Program-made: the position numbers and the translations under genes
Part shown: in pieces, positions 38,741 through 47,019 of the stretch
Layout of the letters: every line of letters begins with the position of its first letter
How positions within the stretch are numbered: position 1 is the stretch's first letter
Notes under the pieces: generated by a model
Told to the model about the DNA's origin: nothing
Seen by the model: the letters and a program-made list of their open reading frames with translations, nothing else
Databases searched by the model: none
NCBI GenBank assembly: GCA_963422775.4
Contig: CAUJSJ030000019.1
Location: forward strand, 1-64,000
Reading direction: 5' to 3'
DNA: 64,000 nucleotides
From: Pelomonas sp963422775
Lineage (GTDB): Bacteria > Pseudomonadota > Gammaproteobacteria > Burkholderiales > Burkholderiaceae_C

Positions 38741-39981
38741 GCAGCACTCCTCACACCCCGCCCCGCAGCACCTGGGCCCAGCGTCTGCTGACGCCGGTGG
38801 CCCGCGCCGCAGGCCGGCTGCTGAACAACGGCCGCAACGACGGCCCACCCGATCTCGACGAGCTCTGGCGCGACTTCAACCGCAAGCTCTCGGGCATGTT
38901 CGGCGGCAAGTCCGGCGGGCCGTCCAGCCCGGGCGGTTCGGGCGGCACGCCCGACATGAAGGGCGCGGGCATCGGCCTGGGTCTCATCGCCGGCGTCGTG
39001 GCCCTGGGCTGGCTGTCCAGCGGCTTCTTCATCGTGCAGGAAGGCCAGCAGGGCGTCGTCACATCCTTCGGCAAGTACAGCAAGACCGTCGAGGCTGGCT
39101 TCCAGTGGCGCCTGCCGTATCCCTTCCAGGCGCACGAGATCCAGCCGGTCTCGCAACTGCGCCAGGTCGAGGTGGGCCGCAGCTCCGTCGTCGCGCAGAC
39201 GGGCCTGCGAGACTCGTCCATGCTGACCCAGGACGAGAACATCGTCGACATCCGCTTCTCGGTGCAGTTCACGATCCGTGACCTGCGCGACTTCCTGTTC
39301 GAGAACCGCGACCCCGAGCAGGCTGTGCTGCTGGCCGCCGAGTCGGCCGTGCGTGAGATCGTCGGCAAGAGCACGATGGACTCGGTGCTGTACGAGCAGC
39401 GCGACGCCATCGCCGCCGACCTCGTCAAGTCCATCCAGGCCCAGCTGGATCGCCTGAAGGCCGGCATCCAGATCAAGAGCGTCAACGTGCAAAGCGTGCA
39501 GCCACCCGAGCAGGTGCAGGCCGCCTTCGACGACGTGCAGAAGGCCAATGCCAACCGCGAGCAGTCGAAGAACGAGGCCCAGGCCTACGCCAACGACAAG
39601 ATCCCGAGCGCGCAGGGCGACGCTGCCAAGCTGCGCGAGCAGGCCGAGGGCTACAAGGCCAGCGTCATCGCCCGCGCCGAAGGCGATGCCGAGCGCTTCA
39701 AGAGCGTGCTGACCGAGTATCAGAAGGCGCCCCAGGTCACGCGTGACCGCATCTACATCGACACGATGCAGCAGATCTACAGCAGCGTCAGCAAGGTCAT
39801 GGTGGACAGCAAGAGCGGTTCCAACCTGCTCTACCTGCCGCTGGACAAGCTGCTCCAGCAGGGCAGCAGCGGCACGGTGACCGTGTCGGCGCCGCAGCCG
39901 ACCACCGTGCCCGAACCGCAGACATTGCCGCCCGCAGACCTGCGCAGCCGTGACAACCAGCGCAGCCGCGACGGCCGCTGA
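38737..39981 (+). CDS. hflK: FtsH-protease modulator HflK
   Basis: 414-residue type II membrane protein of the HflKC complex that cages FtsH. N-terminal cytoplasmic Gly-rich stretch (FGGKSGGPSSPGGSGGTPDM), one transmembrane helix (GLGLIAGVVALGWLSSGFFIV, about 71-91), then the SPFH/band-7 domain (EEGQQGVV-like VQEGQQGVVTSFGKY) and coiled helix. Directly coupled to hflX. Confidence 0.96.
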   Translation: MSSTPHTPPRSTWAQRLLTPVARAAGRLLNNGRNDGPPDLDELWRDFNRKLSGMFGGKSGGPSSPGGSGGTPDMKGAGIGLGLIAGVVALGWLSSGFFIVQEGQQGVVTSFGKYSKTVEAGFQWRLPYPFQAHEIQPVSQLRQVEVGRSSVVAQTGLRDSSMLTQDENIVDIRFSVQFTIRDLRDFLFENRDPEQAVLLAAESAVREIVGKSTMDSVLYEQRDAIAADLVKSIQAQLDRLKAGIQIKSVNVQSVQPPEQVQAAFDDVQKANANREQSKNEAQAYANDKIPSAQGDAAKLREQAEGYKASVIARAEGDAERFKSVLTEYQKAPQVTRDRIYIDTMQQIYSSVSKVMVDSKSGSNLLYLPLDKLLQQGSSGTVTVSAPQPTTVPEPQTLPPADLRSRDNQRSRDGR

Positions 39982-39995
39982 TTGAGGACCCTCTC

Positions 39996-40901
39996 ATGAA
40001 CCGTATTGCCGCCATCCTCGCCGGCGCCATCGCCGTGCTGATGCTGCTGTCGTCCACGCTCTTCATCGTCGACCAGCGTCAGTTCGCTGCCGTCTACGCG
40101 CTGGGCGAGATCAAGGAAGTCATCACCGAGCCGGGCCTGAAGTTCAAGCTGCCGCCGCCGTTGCAGAACGTGGTGCTGCTGGACCGCCGCGTGCAGACGC
40201 TGGACAGCACCGAGTCGCGCCCCATCTTCACCGCCGAGAAGAAGAGCCTGGTCATCGACTGGCTCATCAAGTGGCGCATCGCCGAGCCGCGCCAGTTCAT
40301 CCGCAACAGCGGTGCCGACATGCGCAACGTCGAGAACCGCCTGGCGCCCGTCGTGCAGGCCGCGTTCAACGAGGAAGTGACCAAGCGCACCGTCATCGCC
40401 GTGCTGGCCACCGAGCGCGAGAAGATCATGCAGGACGTGCGCAAGCGCCTGGCCGACGAAGCCAAGCAGTTCGGCATCGAGGTCGTCGACGTGCGCATCA
40501 AGCGCGTGGACTTCGCGTCCAGCATCACGGAGTCCGTCTACCGCCGCATGGATTCGGAGCGCAAACGCGTGGCTGCCGAGGCGCGCTCCACCGGCGCTGC
40601 CGAGGGCGAGAAGATCAAGGCCGACGCCGACCGCCAACGCGAGATCATCGTCGCCGAGGCCTTCCGCGATGCGCAGAAGATCAAGGGTGAGGGCGATGCC
40701 AAGGCTTCTGCCCTGTACGCCGAAGCCTTCGGCCGCGACCCGCAGTTCGCGCAGTTCTACCGTTCGCTGGAGGCTTACCGCGCGAGCTTTCGCAACAAGA
40801 GCGATGTCATGGTCGTCGACCCGGGCAGTGACTTCTTCAAGGCAATGAGAGGTTCAGGGGGTTCTGGCTCCGCTGCCGCCGCCGCGCCCGCGCGCAAGTG
40901 A
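39996..40901 (+). CDS. hflC: FtsH-protease modulator HflC
   Basis: 301-residue partner of HflK. N-terminal transmembrane helix (IAAILAGAIAVLMLLSSTLFIV) and SPFH domain (VDQRQFAAVYALGEIKEVITEPGLKFKLPPP). Ends SGSAAAAAPARK. Its stop overlaps the GTG of the next gene. Confidence 0.96.
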   Translation: MNRIAAILAGAIAVLMLLSSTLFIVDQRQFAAVYALGEIKEVITEPGLKFKLPPPLQNVVLLDRRVQTLDSTESRPIFTAEKKSLVIDWLIKWRIAEPRQFIRNSGADMRNVENRLAPVVQAAFNEEVTKRTVIAVLATEREKIMQDVRKRLADEAKQFGIEVVDVRIKRVDFASSITESVYRRMDSERKRVAAEARSTGAAEGEKIKADADRQREIIVAEAFRDAQKIKGEGDAKASALYAEAFGRDPQFAQFYRSLEAYRASFRNKSDVMVVDPGSDFFKAMRGSGGSGSAAAAAPARK

Positions 40902-41080
40902 ACGAGCTGCTGACCGCGCTGGCGCTGGTGCTGGTCATCGAGGGGCTGATGCCCCTGATCAGCCCTTCGCGCTGGCGTGAGGTCTTCAGCCGCATCCTCG
41001 CGCTGAGCGATGGCCAGATCCGCTTCATCGGCCTGGCCAGCATGCTGATGGGCATGTTCGGGCTGCTCTGGTTGCGTTGA
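40898..41080 (+). CDS. DUF2065 small membrane protein (YjeT-like)
   Basis: 60 residues with two transmembrane helices (LLTALALVLVIEGLMPLI and FIGLASMLMGMFGLLWL) joined by a basic segment SPSRWREVFSRIL. This is the DUF2065/YjeT family, which regularly follows hflC and precedes hisZ/purA. GTG 40898 overlaps the hflC stop. Function unknown; a link to HflKC or FtsH is suggested by synteny only. Confidence 0.9.
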   Translation: MNELLTALALVLVIEGLMPLISPSRWREVFSRILALSDGQIRFIGLASMLMGMFGLLWLR

Positions 41081-41096
41081 TCTGAAGGCTCGCACG

Positions 41097-41126
41097 GGCT
41101 TGAGCCGGGGAGGGCGCCGGTACAAT
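41097..41126 (+). promoter_or_regulatory. Candidate hisZ promoter
   Basis: TACAAT at 41121-41126 is a good -10. Upstream, TTGAGC (41100-41105) with a short 15-bp spacer, or GGCTTG (41097-41102) with 18 bp, could be the -35. It lies 27 bp before the hisZ ATG, in the 73-bp gap after the DUF2065 gene. Confidence 0.35.
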
Positions 41127-41153
41127 GCCGTTTTTAACCGCCTGCCTGCGCTC

Positions 41154-42317
41154 ATGTCCTCTGCTTGGCTGCTGCCCGAGCACATCGCCGATGTCCTGCC
41201 TTCGCAGGCACGCCGCATCGAAGAGCTGCGCCGCGAGCTGCTCGACATGGCCCGCAGCTATGGCTGCGAGCTCGTCATCCCGCCGCTGCTGGAGCACCTC
41301 GATTCGCTGCTGTCCGGCACGGGCAGCGGCTCGGAAATCAAGCTCTTCAAGCTGGTGGACCAGCTCTCCGGCCGCTCGCTCGGCCTGCGCGCCGACACGA
41401 CGCCGCAGGTCGCCCGCATCGACGCCCACCTGCTGAACCGCCAGGGCGTGACCCGCCTGTGCTACTGCGGCCCCGTGGCTCACACGCGGCCCGACGGCCT
41501 GAACACCAGCCGCGAGCCACTGCAGTTCGGTGTCGAGATCTATGGCCACGCCGGCCTGGAAGCTGATCTGGAAGTGCACGAGCTGGCACTGGACGCGCTG
41601 CGCCGCGCTGGCCTGAGCGACGTGATGCTGGACGTCGGCGACGCGCGCTTGCTGCAGGGTGTGCTCGATGGCGTCATGCTGGCGCCTGACGCGCTGCAAG
41701 CACTGACCGCCGCGCTGGCCGCCAAGGACCTTGCCGCGCTGTCGGCCCTGAGCGCTGATATGCCCACCGTCGCACGCGAGGCGCTGTTGGCCCTGCCGAG
41801 CCTTTTTGGTGGCCGCGAGGTGTTGTCCGAGGCCGCGCGCCGCCTGCCTGATCACCCGCTCATCAAGGCCGCGCTGGCGGACCTCGATTGGCTGGCCGGC
41901 CATCTGGCCGCCGTCCACCCGGAGGTGGCACTGGGTTTCGATCTGGCGGACCTGCAGGGGTATGCCTACTACACCGGCATCCGCTTCGCTGCGTACGCCT
42001 CGGGCTGTTCCGACGCCGTACTGCGTGGCGGTCGTTACGACGAGGTTGGCGCAGCGTTCGGTCGCCGCCGGCCGGCCGTCGGCTTCAGCCTGGACCTGAA
42101 GACGCTGGTGACGCTGGCGCCCGTCTCGCCGCTGCGCGCCGCCGTGCGCGCACCCTGGGGCGACGACGCCTCGCTGCGCCGCGCCGTGCGCGCCTTGCGC
42201 GAGCAGGGCGAGACCGTGGTCTGCATGCTGCCCGGGCATGAGCACGAGGCCGATGAATTCGACTGTGACCGCGAACTGGTTCGCGAGCACACTGAGTGGG
42301 TCGTCCGAACGCTGTAA
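41154..42317 (+). CDS. hisZ: ATP phosphoribosyltransferase regulatory subunit HisZ
   Basis: 387-residue HisRS paralogue that activates and regulates the short HisG enzyme of histidine synthesis. It has class II folds: YGCELVIPPLLEHLDSLL, LRADTTPQVARIDAH and GYAYYTGIRFAAYASG, but not the HisRS aminoacylation or anticodon-binding parts. ATG 41154 opens MSSAWLLPEHIADVLP, the family start. Located between DUF2065 and purA, a conserved betaproteobacterial site away from his genes. Confidence 0.94.
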   Translation: MSSAWLLPEHIADVLPSQARRIEELRRELLDMARSYGCELVIPPLLEHLDSLLSGTGSGSEIKLFKLVDQLSGRSLGLRADTTPQVARIDAHLLNRQGVTRLCYCGPVAHTRPDGLNTSREPLQFGVEIYGHAGLEADLEVHELALDALRRAGLSDVMLDVGDARLLQGVLDGVMLAPDALQALTAALAAKDLAALSALSADMPTVAREALLALPSLFGGREVLSEAARRLPDHPLIKAALADLDWLAGHLAAVHPEVALGFDLADLQGYAYYTGIRFAAYASGCSDAVLRGGRYDEVGAAFGRRRPAVGFSLDLKTLVTLAPVSPLRAAVRAPWGDDASLRRAVRALREQGETVVCMLPGHEHEADEFDCDRELVREHTEWVVRTL

Positions 42318-42355
42318 CGCGCGGCGCCCACCATCCATTTCAAGCAAGACAGGCA

Positions 42356-43693
42356 ATGAACATGAGCCAAACCGCGCGTGGACGCAATGTGGTCGTCGTC
42401 GGCACCCAGTGGGGTGACGAGGGCAAGGGCAAGGTCGTGGACTGGATGACGGATCACGCCCAGGGCGTCGTGCGTTTCCAGGGCGGCCACAACGCGGGCC
42501 ATACGCTCGTGATCAAGGGCGTGAAGACCGCGCTGCAGCTGATCCCCAGCGGCATCATGCGCGACGGCGTGGCCTGCTACATCGGCAACGGTGTCGTGGT
42601 GGACCCGACCCATCTGCTGACCGAGATCGAGCGCCTGGAAGCGGCCGGCGTCGAGGTGCGTTCTCGCCTCTTCATCAGCGAATCCTGCCCGCTGATCCTG
42701 CCCTTCCACGTCGCCGTGGACAAGGCCCGCGAGCAGCTGCGCGAGACCAGCGGCAGCGGCAAGATCGGCACGACCGGCAAGGGCATCGGCCCGGCCTACG
42801 AAGACAAGGTCGCCCGCCGCGCGCTGCGCGCCCAGGACCTGAAGCACCCCGAGCGCTTCGCCAAGAAACTGCGCGAGTTGCTGGAGCTGCACAACTTCGC
42901 GCTGGCCGGCTACCTGCACGGCGAAACCCTGGCCTTCGAGCCCATCTTCGAGCAGGCGATGAAGATGGCGGAGGCCATCAAGCCCATGCTGGCCGACGTC
43001 GGCTACATGATCCACAAGGCCAGCAAGGCCGGCGCCAACATCCTGTTCGAAGGCGCGCAGGGCACGCTGCTGGACATTGACCACGGCACCTATCCCTACG
43101 TCACGTCCAGCAACTGCGTGGCCGGCAATGCCGCCGCCGGCGCCGGCGTGGGCCCGCAGATGCTGCACTACATGCTGGGCATCACCAAGGCGTACACGAC
43201 GCGTGTCGGCTCCGGCCCCTTCCCGACCGAACTCGACTGGGAGGAGCCCGGCACGGTCGGCTACCACCTGTCCACCGTTGGCCAGGAGCGCGGCACCGTC
43301 ACCGGCCGCGCGCGCCGCTGTGGCTGGCTGGACGCCGCCGCGCTCAAGCGCTCCATCATCATCAACGGCATCACCGGCCTGTGCCTGACCAAGCTGGACG
43401 TGCTGGACGGCCTGGCCGAGATCAAGATGTGCGTGGGCTACGAACTCGACGGTCGCCAGCTCGACATCCTGCCGCTGGGCGCCGACGAGATCGAGGCCTG
43501 CACGCCGATCTTCGAGACCTTCCCCGGTTGGACCGAAACGTCGTTCGGCGTGACGTCCTGGGACGCGCTGCCGGCCAACGCACGCAGCTATCTGAGGCGC
43601 GTCGAGGAAGTCATCGGGGCGCCCATCGACATGGTCTCGACCGGCCCCGACCGCGAGCACACCATCGTGCTGCGCCATCCCTATTCGGCCTGA
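42356..43693 (+). CDS. purA: Adenylosuccinate synthetase
   Basis: 445-residue GTP-dependent enzyme of AMP synthesis (IMP plus Asp). P-loop GTQWGDEGKGKVVDW and HNAGHTLV near the N-terminus; KIGTTGKGIGPAYEDK; LTKLDVLDG. Start is ATG 42356 or ATG 42362; ACAGG spacing favours 42362 slightly, a difference of two residues. Followed by a phosphoribosyltransferase gene. Confidence 0.97.
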   Translation: MNMSQTARGRNVVVVGTQWGDEGKGKVVDWMTDHAQGVVRFQGGHNAGHTLVIKGVKTALQLIPSGIMRDGVACYIGNGVVVDPTHLLTEIERLEAAGVEVRSRLFISESCPLILPFHVAVDKAREQLRETSGSGKIGTTGKGIGPAYEDKVARRALRAQDLKHPERFAKKLRELLELHNFALAGYLHGETLAFEPIFEQAMKMAEAIKPMLADVGYMIHKASKAGANILFEGAQGTLLDIDHGTYPYVTSSNCVAGNAAAGAGVGPQMLHYMLGITKAYTTRVGSGPFPTELDWEEPGTVGYHLSTVGQERGTVTGRARRCGWLDAAALKRSIIINGITGLCLTKLDVLDGLAEIKMCVGYELDGRQLDILPLGADEIEACTPIFETFPGWTETSFGVTSWDALPANARSYLRRVEEVIGAPIDMVSTGPDREHTIVLRHPYSA

Positions 43694-43747
43694 TTCGCTC
43701 CTGATTCGCCCGACACTTCAAACCCATTCGACGGAGACCCCGCCACC

Positions 43748-44269
43748 ATGCTGACCGATGACGGCAAACACCTCTATGTGTCCTGGGACGAGTACCACCT
43801 GCTGACCGAGCGTCTCGCGCTCCGGGTGCATGCCTCGGGCTGGCAGTTCGACCAGATCCTCTGCCTGGCTCGTGGCGGCATGCGCCCGGGCGACGTGCTG
43901 TCGCGCGTGTTCGACAAGCCGCTGGGCATCATGTCCACCAGCTCCTACCGCGCCGAGGCCGGCACCATCCAGGGCCGCCTGGACCTGGCGAAGTACATCA
44001 CTATGCCCAAGGGCGAACTCGCCGGCCGCGTGCTGCTGGTGGACGACCTGGCGGACTCCGGCGTCACGCTGAAGGCCGTGGTCGAGCGTTTGCGCGGCAT
44101 GCCGTCTATTCAAGAGCTGCGCTCGGCGGTCATCTGGACGAAGAAGGTGTCGGCCTACACGCCCGACTACTACTGCGAGATGCTGGAGACCTCGCCCTGG
44201 ATCCATCAGCCGTTCGAAGAGTACGACGGCATGGGGCCGGAGCTGCTGGCGAAGAAGTTCGCTGTTTGA
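43748..44269 (+). CDS. Phosphoribosyltransferase (COG2236, purine-salvage type)
   Basis: 173-residue type I PRTase. PRPP loop VLLVDDLADSGVTLK (about 97-111) and the pyrophosphate loop LARGGMRPGD (about 40-49). Members are annotated as (hypo)xanthine or uncharacterised phosphoribosyltransferases. Being 54 bp downstream of purA supports a purine-salvage role, but the base accepted is not readable from sequence. Confidence 0.9.
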   Translation: MLTDDGKHLYVSWDEYHLLTERLALRVHASGWQFDQILCLARGGMRPGDVLSRVFDKPLGIMSTSSYRAEAGTIQGRLDLAKYITMPKGELAGRVLLVDDLADSGVTLKAVVERLRGMPSIQELRSAVIWTKKVSAYTPDYYCEMLETSPWIHQPFEEYDGMGPELLAKKFAV

Positions 44270-44466
44270 GTTGGCACCGCGTGAGTGGCACGATGCGAAG
44301 CTCGGTTTGTGCCACCACTCGACGAAGCGCCCATCGAGGGCGCTTCGTCGGGGACTCGGTCACCTCCGGCGACCCCGGCGGCCAGCTTGGCGCTTGCAGG
44401 CACCAAGCCTTCACCGAGGCGTCGGGCAAGCCGCGGGGCGTGCCCTCGGTCCCCGGTGACACGCCC
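44270..44466. other. Hairpin-rich spacer before the tRNA-Leu locus
   Basis: No convincing gene. Four stems are visible: GTGGCAC/GTGCCAC (44285-44291 with 44309-44315); a perfect 12-bp stem GACGAAGCGCCC/GGGCGCTTCGTC with loop ATCGA (44321-44349); CTTGG/CCAAG (44386-44390 with 44403-44407); GGGCGTG/CACGCCC (44436-44442 with 44460-44466). None has a T-run. It could be a structured transcript, a 3' UTR of the PRTase gene, or a decayed element. Confidence 0.5.
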
Positions 44467-44491
44467 TTCGAGTCCTCTCCTGGGCACCAAA
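44467..44491 (+). repeat. Inverted 25-nt copy of the tRNA-Leu 3' end
   Basis: TTCGAGTCCTCTCCTGGGCA plus CCAAA is identical, on the opposite strand, to 44533-44557, which covers the T-loop, 3' acceptor strand and CCA of tRNA-Leu. The 5' half of the T-stem and the rest of a tRNA are absent, so it is not a second tRNA. The two copies flank the terminator hairpin as a large palindrome. Possible tRNA-targeted integration scar or inverted duplication. Confidence 0.8.
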
Positions 44492-44493
44492 GC

Positions 44494-44525
44494 AAAAAGG
44501 CCGACGCTTTCGCGTCGGCCTTTTT
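44494..44525. terminator. Bidirectional rho-independent terminator
   Basis: Perfect 14-bp stem AAAAAGGCCGACGC / GCGTCGGCCTTTTT with loop TTTC. T-runs on both strands end the purA-PRTase side and the oppositely oriented tRNA-Leu transcript. Confidence 0.92.
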
Positions 44526-44534
44526 GTCTTTGTT

Positions 44535-44620
<86 letters not shown>

Positions 44621-44686
44621 AGGTGCTCAAGACTTGAAGCAAGTCGAGAGCCGTTTCAGGCAAGCTAGGATCATATCATCAAAAAC

Positions 44687-47011
44687 TTGAAGAACACAAA
44701 CGCTTCGCCTACGGGCGATGGGGCAGGGCTGCTCGGCGAAGTCGAGGGCACGCTGCAAGGCCACCGCGACGGACACGGCTTCCTGATCCCCGATGACGGC
44801 TCGGCCGACATCTACCTGTCCTCGCAGGAGACGCACGCCGTCATGCACGGCGACCGCCTGCGCGTGCGTGTCGTGCGCCTGGACAAGCGTGGCCGGCCTG
44901 AAGGCCGTGTGCTAGAAATCCTCGAGCGCAAGAAGCGCCCGCTGATCGGCCGCCTGCTGCTGGAGTCGGGCATCTGGCTCGTTGCGCCCGAGGACCGGCG
45001 CATGGGCCAGGACATCCTGATCCCCAAGAACGGCATTGCCAACGCGACCGCCGGCCAGGTCGTCGCCGTCGAGCTGACCGAGCCGCCGTCGCTGTATTCG
45101 CAACCGGTCGGTCGCGTCGTCGAGGTGCTGGGTGAGATCGACAACCCCGGCATGGAGATCGAGATCGCCGTGCGCAAATACGACGTGCCGCACCGCTTCA
45201 GCCCCGACACGCTTGCGCAAAGTGCCAAGCTGCCCGAGAAGCTGCGCGCGGCCGACCTCAAGCACCGCATCGATCTGCGCGACGTGCCGCTCGTGACGAT
45301 CGACGGCGAGGATGCGCGCGACTTCGACGACGCCGTCTATTGCGAGCCGCACAAGCAGGGCCGTGGCAAGAATGCCTTCCAGGGCTGGCGCCTGCTGGTG
45401 GCCATCGCCGATGTGTCGCACTACGTGAAGCCCGGTGAGCCGCTGGACGCCGATGCGTACGAGCGCGCCACCTCCGTCTACTTCCCGCGCCGCGTCATTC
45501 CGATGCTGCCGGAGAAGCTGTCCAACGGCCTGTGCTCGCTGAACCCGTACGAAGACCGGCTCAGCATGGTCTGCGACATGCTCGTGTCCACCGACGGCAG
45601 CGTCGCGGCCTATCAGTTCTACCCGGCCGTGATCTGCTCGCACGCGCGCTTCACCTACACCGAAGTGGCGGCAGTCCTGGCCAACACCCACGGCCCCGAG
45701 GCCGCCAAGCGCCGTGAGCTTGTTCCCCATCTGCTGCATCTGCACGAGGTCTATCGCGCGCTGCTGGCCGAGCGCGGCCGGCGCGGCGCCATCGATTTCG
45801 AGACCACCGAAACGCAGATCGTCTGCGACGACAACGGCCGCATCGAGAAGATCATCCCGCGCACGCGCAATGATGCGCACCGCCTGATCGAGGAGGCCAT
45901 GCTGGCCGCCAACACCTGCTCGGCTGACTTCATCCAGTCGTCCAAGCACCATGCGCTGTTCCGCGTGCACGAGGGGCCTACGCCCGAGAAGCGCCAGACG
46001 CTGCAGGCCTACCTGCGCTCGCTGGGCATCGGCATGGGCATCTCCGACGACCCCACGCCGCGCGAGTTCCAGGCCATTGCCCAGTCGACCAAGGACAGGC
46101 CCGACGCGCAGCAGATCCACACCATGCTGCTGCGCTCCATGCAGCAGGCCATCTACACCGGCACCAACTCCGGCCACTTCGGCCTGGCCTACCCGGCCTA
46201 CACGCACTTCACGAGCCCGATCCGGCGCTATCCCGACCTGCTGGTCCACCGCGTCATCAAGTGCCTGCTGGCCAACAAGCGCTACACGCTGGATGCGGCC
46301 AAGATGAACGTGCCGCAGGCGCCCAAGCGCCCCGGCCGCGCTGCGCCGCCGAATCCGGCCGACGCACGCAACGAGGCCGAACGCTGGGAGGTTGTCGGCG
46401 CGCACTGCAGCGCCAACGAACGCCGCGCCGACGAGGCCAGCCGCGACGTCGAGGCCTGGCTGAAATGCCGCTACATGCGTGACCGTCTGGGCGAGGAGTT
46501 CGCTGGCACGGTCAGCGCAGTCACGTCCTTCGGCCTGTTTGTGCAGCTGGACGCGCTCTACGTCGAAGGGTTGGTCCACATCACCGAGCTGGGCGGCGAG
46601 TACTTCAAGTTCGACGACGTCCGCCAGGAGCTGCGCGGCGAGCGCACCGGCATCCGCTACGCGACGGGCGCGCGCGTGCAGGTCCAGGTCAGCCGTGTCG
46701 ATCTGGATGGCCGGCGCATCGACTTCCGTCTCGTGCGAGATGGCGAGGACCTGCGGTCATCCGGGCGCGGGGCGGCGTCCAGGCCGACGGGCAAGGTCTC
46801 TGGCAAGACGCCAGCCCGCAAGCGTGCGCCAAAGACGGCTGTCGAGGCGCTGGACGACGTGCGCCAGGCCGACCGTGACGTGAAGCAGAGCCGCAAGGCC
46901 GTCGTCGCATCCCTGCATCCGGTCAAGGCCGCGCAGCAGGCTGCGAAACGTGCTGCGAGCAAGGCGTCGAAGAAGACGGCGACCAAGGCGGCGCCGCGCA
47001 AGCGCCGATAG
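44687..47011 (+). CDS. rnr: Ribonuclease R
   Basis: 774-residue processive 3'-5' exoribonuclease able to degrade structured RNA. Cold-shock/OB domains (GHRDGHGFLIPDDGSADIYL onward), RNB catalytic domain with TIDGEDARDFDDAVYC (metal-binding Asp cluster) and HFTSPIRRYPDLLVHR, S1 domain (EEFAGTVSAVTSFGLFVQLDALYVEGLVH), and a Lys/Arg-rich tail typical of RNase R. Start uncertain: the frame is closed by TAG at 44666 and the only candidate is TTG 44687, with a TATCAT -10-like box just upstream. It lacks the N-terminal helix-turn-helix of the E. coli enzyme. Confidence 0.94.
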   Translation: MKNTNASPTGDGAGLLGEVEGTLQGHRDGHGFLIPDDGSADIYLSSQETHAVMHGDRLRVRVVRLDKRGRPEGRVLEILERKKRPLIGRLLLESGIWLVAPEDRRMGQDILIPKNGIANATAGQVVAVELTEPPSLYSQPVGRVVEVLGEIDNPGMEIEIAVRKYDVPHRFSPDTLAQSAKLPEKLRAADLKHRIDLRDVPLVTIDGEDARDFDDAVYCEPHKQGRGKNAFQGWRLLVAIADVSHYVKPGEPLDADAYERATSVYFPRRVIPMLPEKLSNGLCSLNPYEDRLSMVCDMLVSTDGSVAAYQFYPAVICSHARFTYTEVAAVLANTHGPEAAKRRELVPHLLHLHEVYRALLAERGRRGAIDFETTETQIVCDDNGRIEKIIPRTRNDAHRLIEEAMLAANTCSADFIQSSKHHALFRVHEGPTPEKRQTLQAYLRSLGIGMGISDDPTPREFQAIAQSTKDRPDAQQIHTMLLRSMQQAIYTGTNSGHFGLAYPAYTHFTSPIRRYPDLLVHRVIKCLLANKRYTLDAAKMNVPQAPKRPGRAAPPNPADARNEAERWEVVGAHCSANERRADEASRDVEAWLKCRYMRDRLGEEFAGTVSAVTSFGLFVQLDALYVEGLVHITELGGEYFKFDDVRQELRGERTGIRYATGARVQVQVSRVDLDGRRIDFRLVRDGEDLRSSGRGAASRPTGKVSGKTPARKRAPKTAVEALDDVRQADRDVKQSRKAVVASLHPVKAAQQAAKRAASKASKKTATKAAPRKRR

Positions 47012-47019
47012 GCACCCCG

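Noticed and set aside
44206..44490. Minus-strand frame running through the PRTase end, hairpins and the tRNA copy
   Set aside because: It begins in the tRNA-like repeat and overlaps the strong terminator; no protein character.
44430..44491. tmRNA- or second-tRNA-like 3' end on the plus strand
   Set aside because: T-loop and CCA are present, but the 5' T-stem and acceptor partner are missing, so it cannot fold as tRNA or tmRNA.
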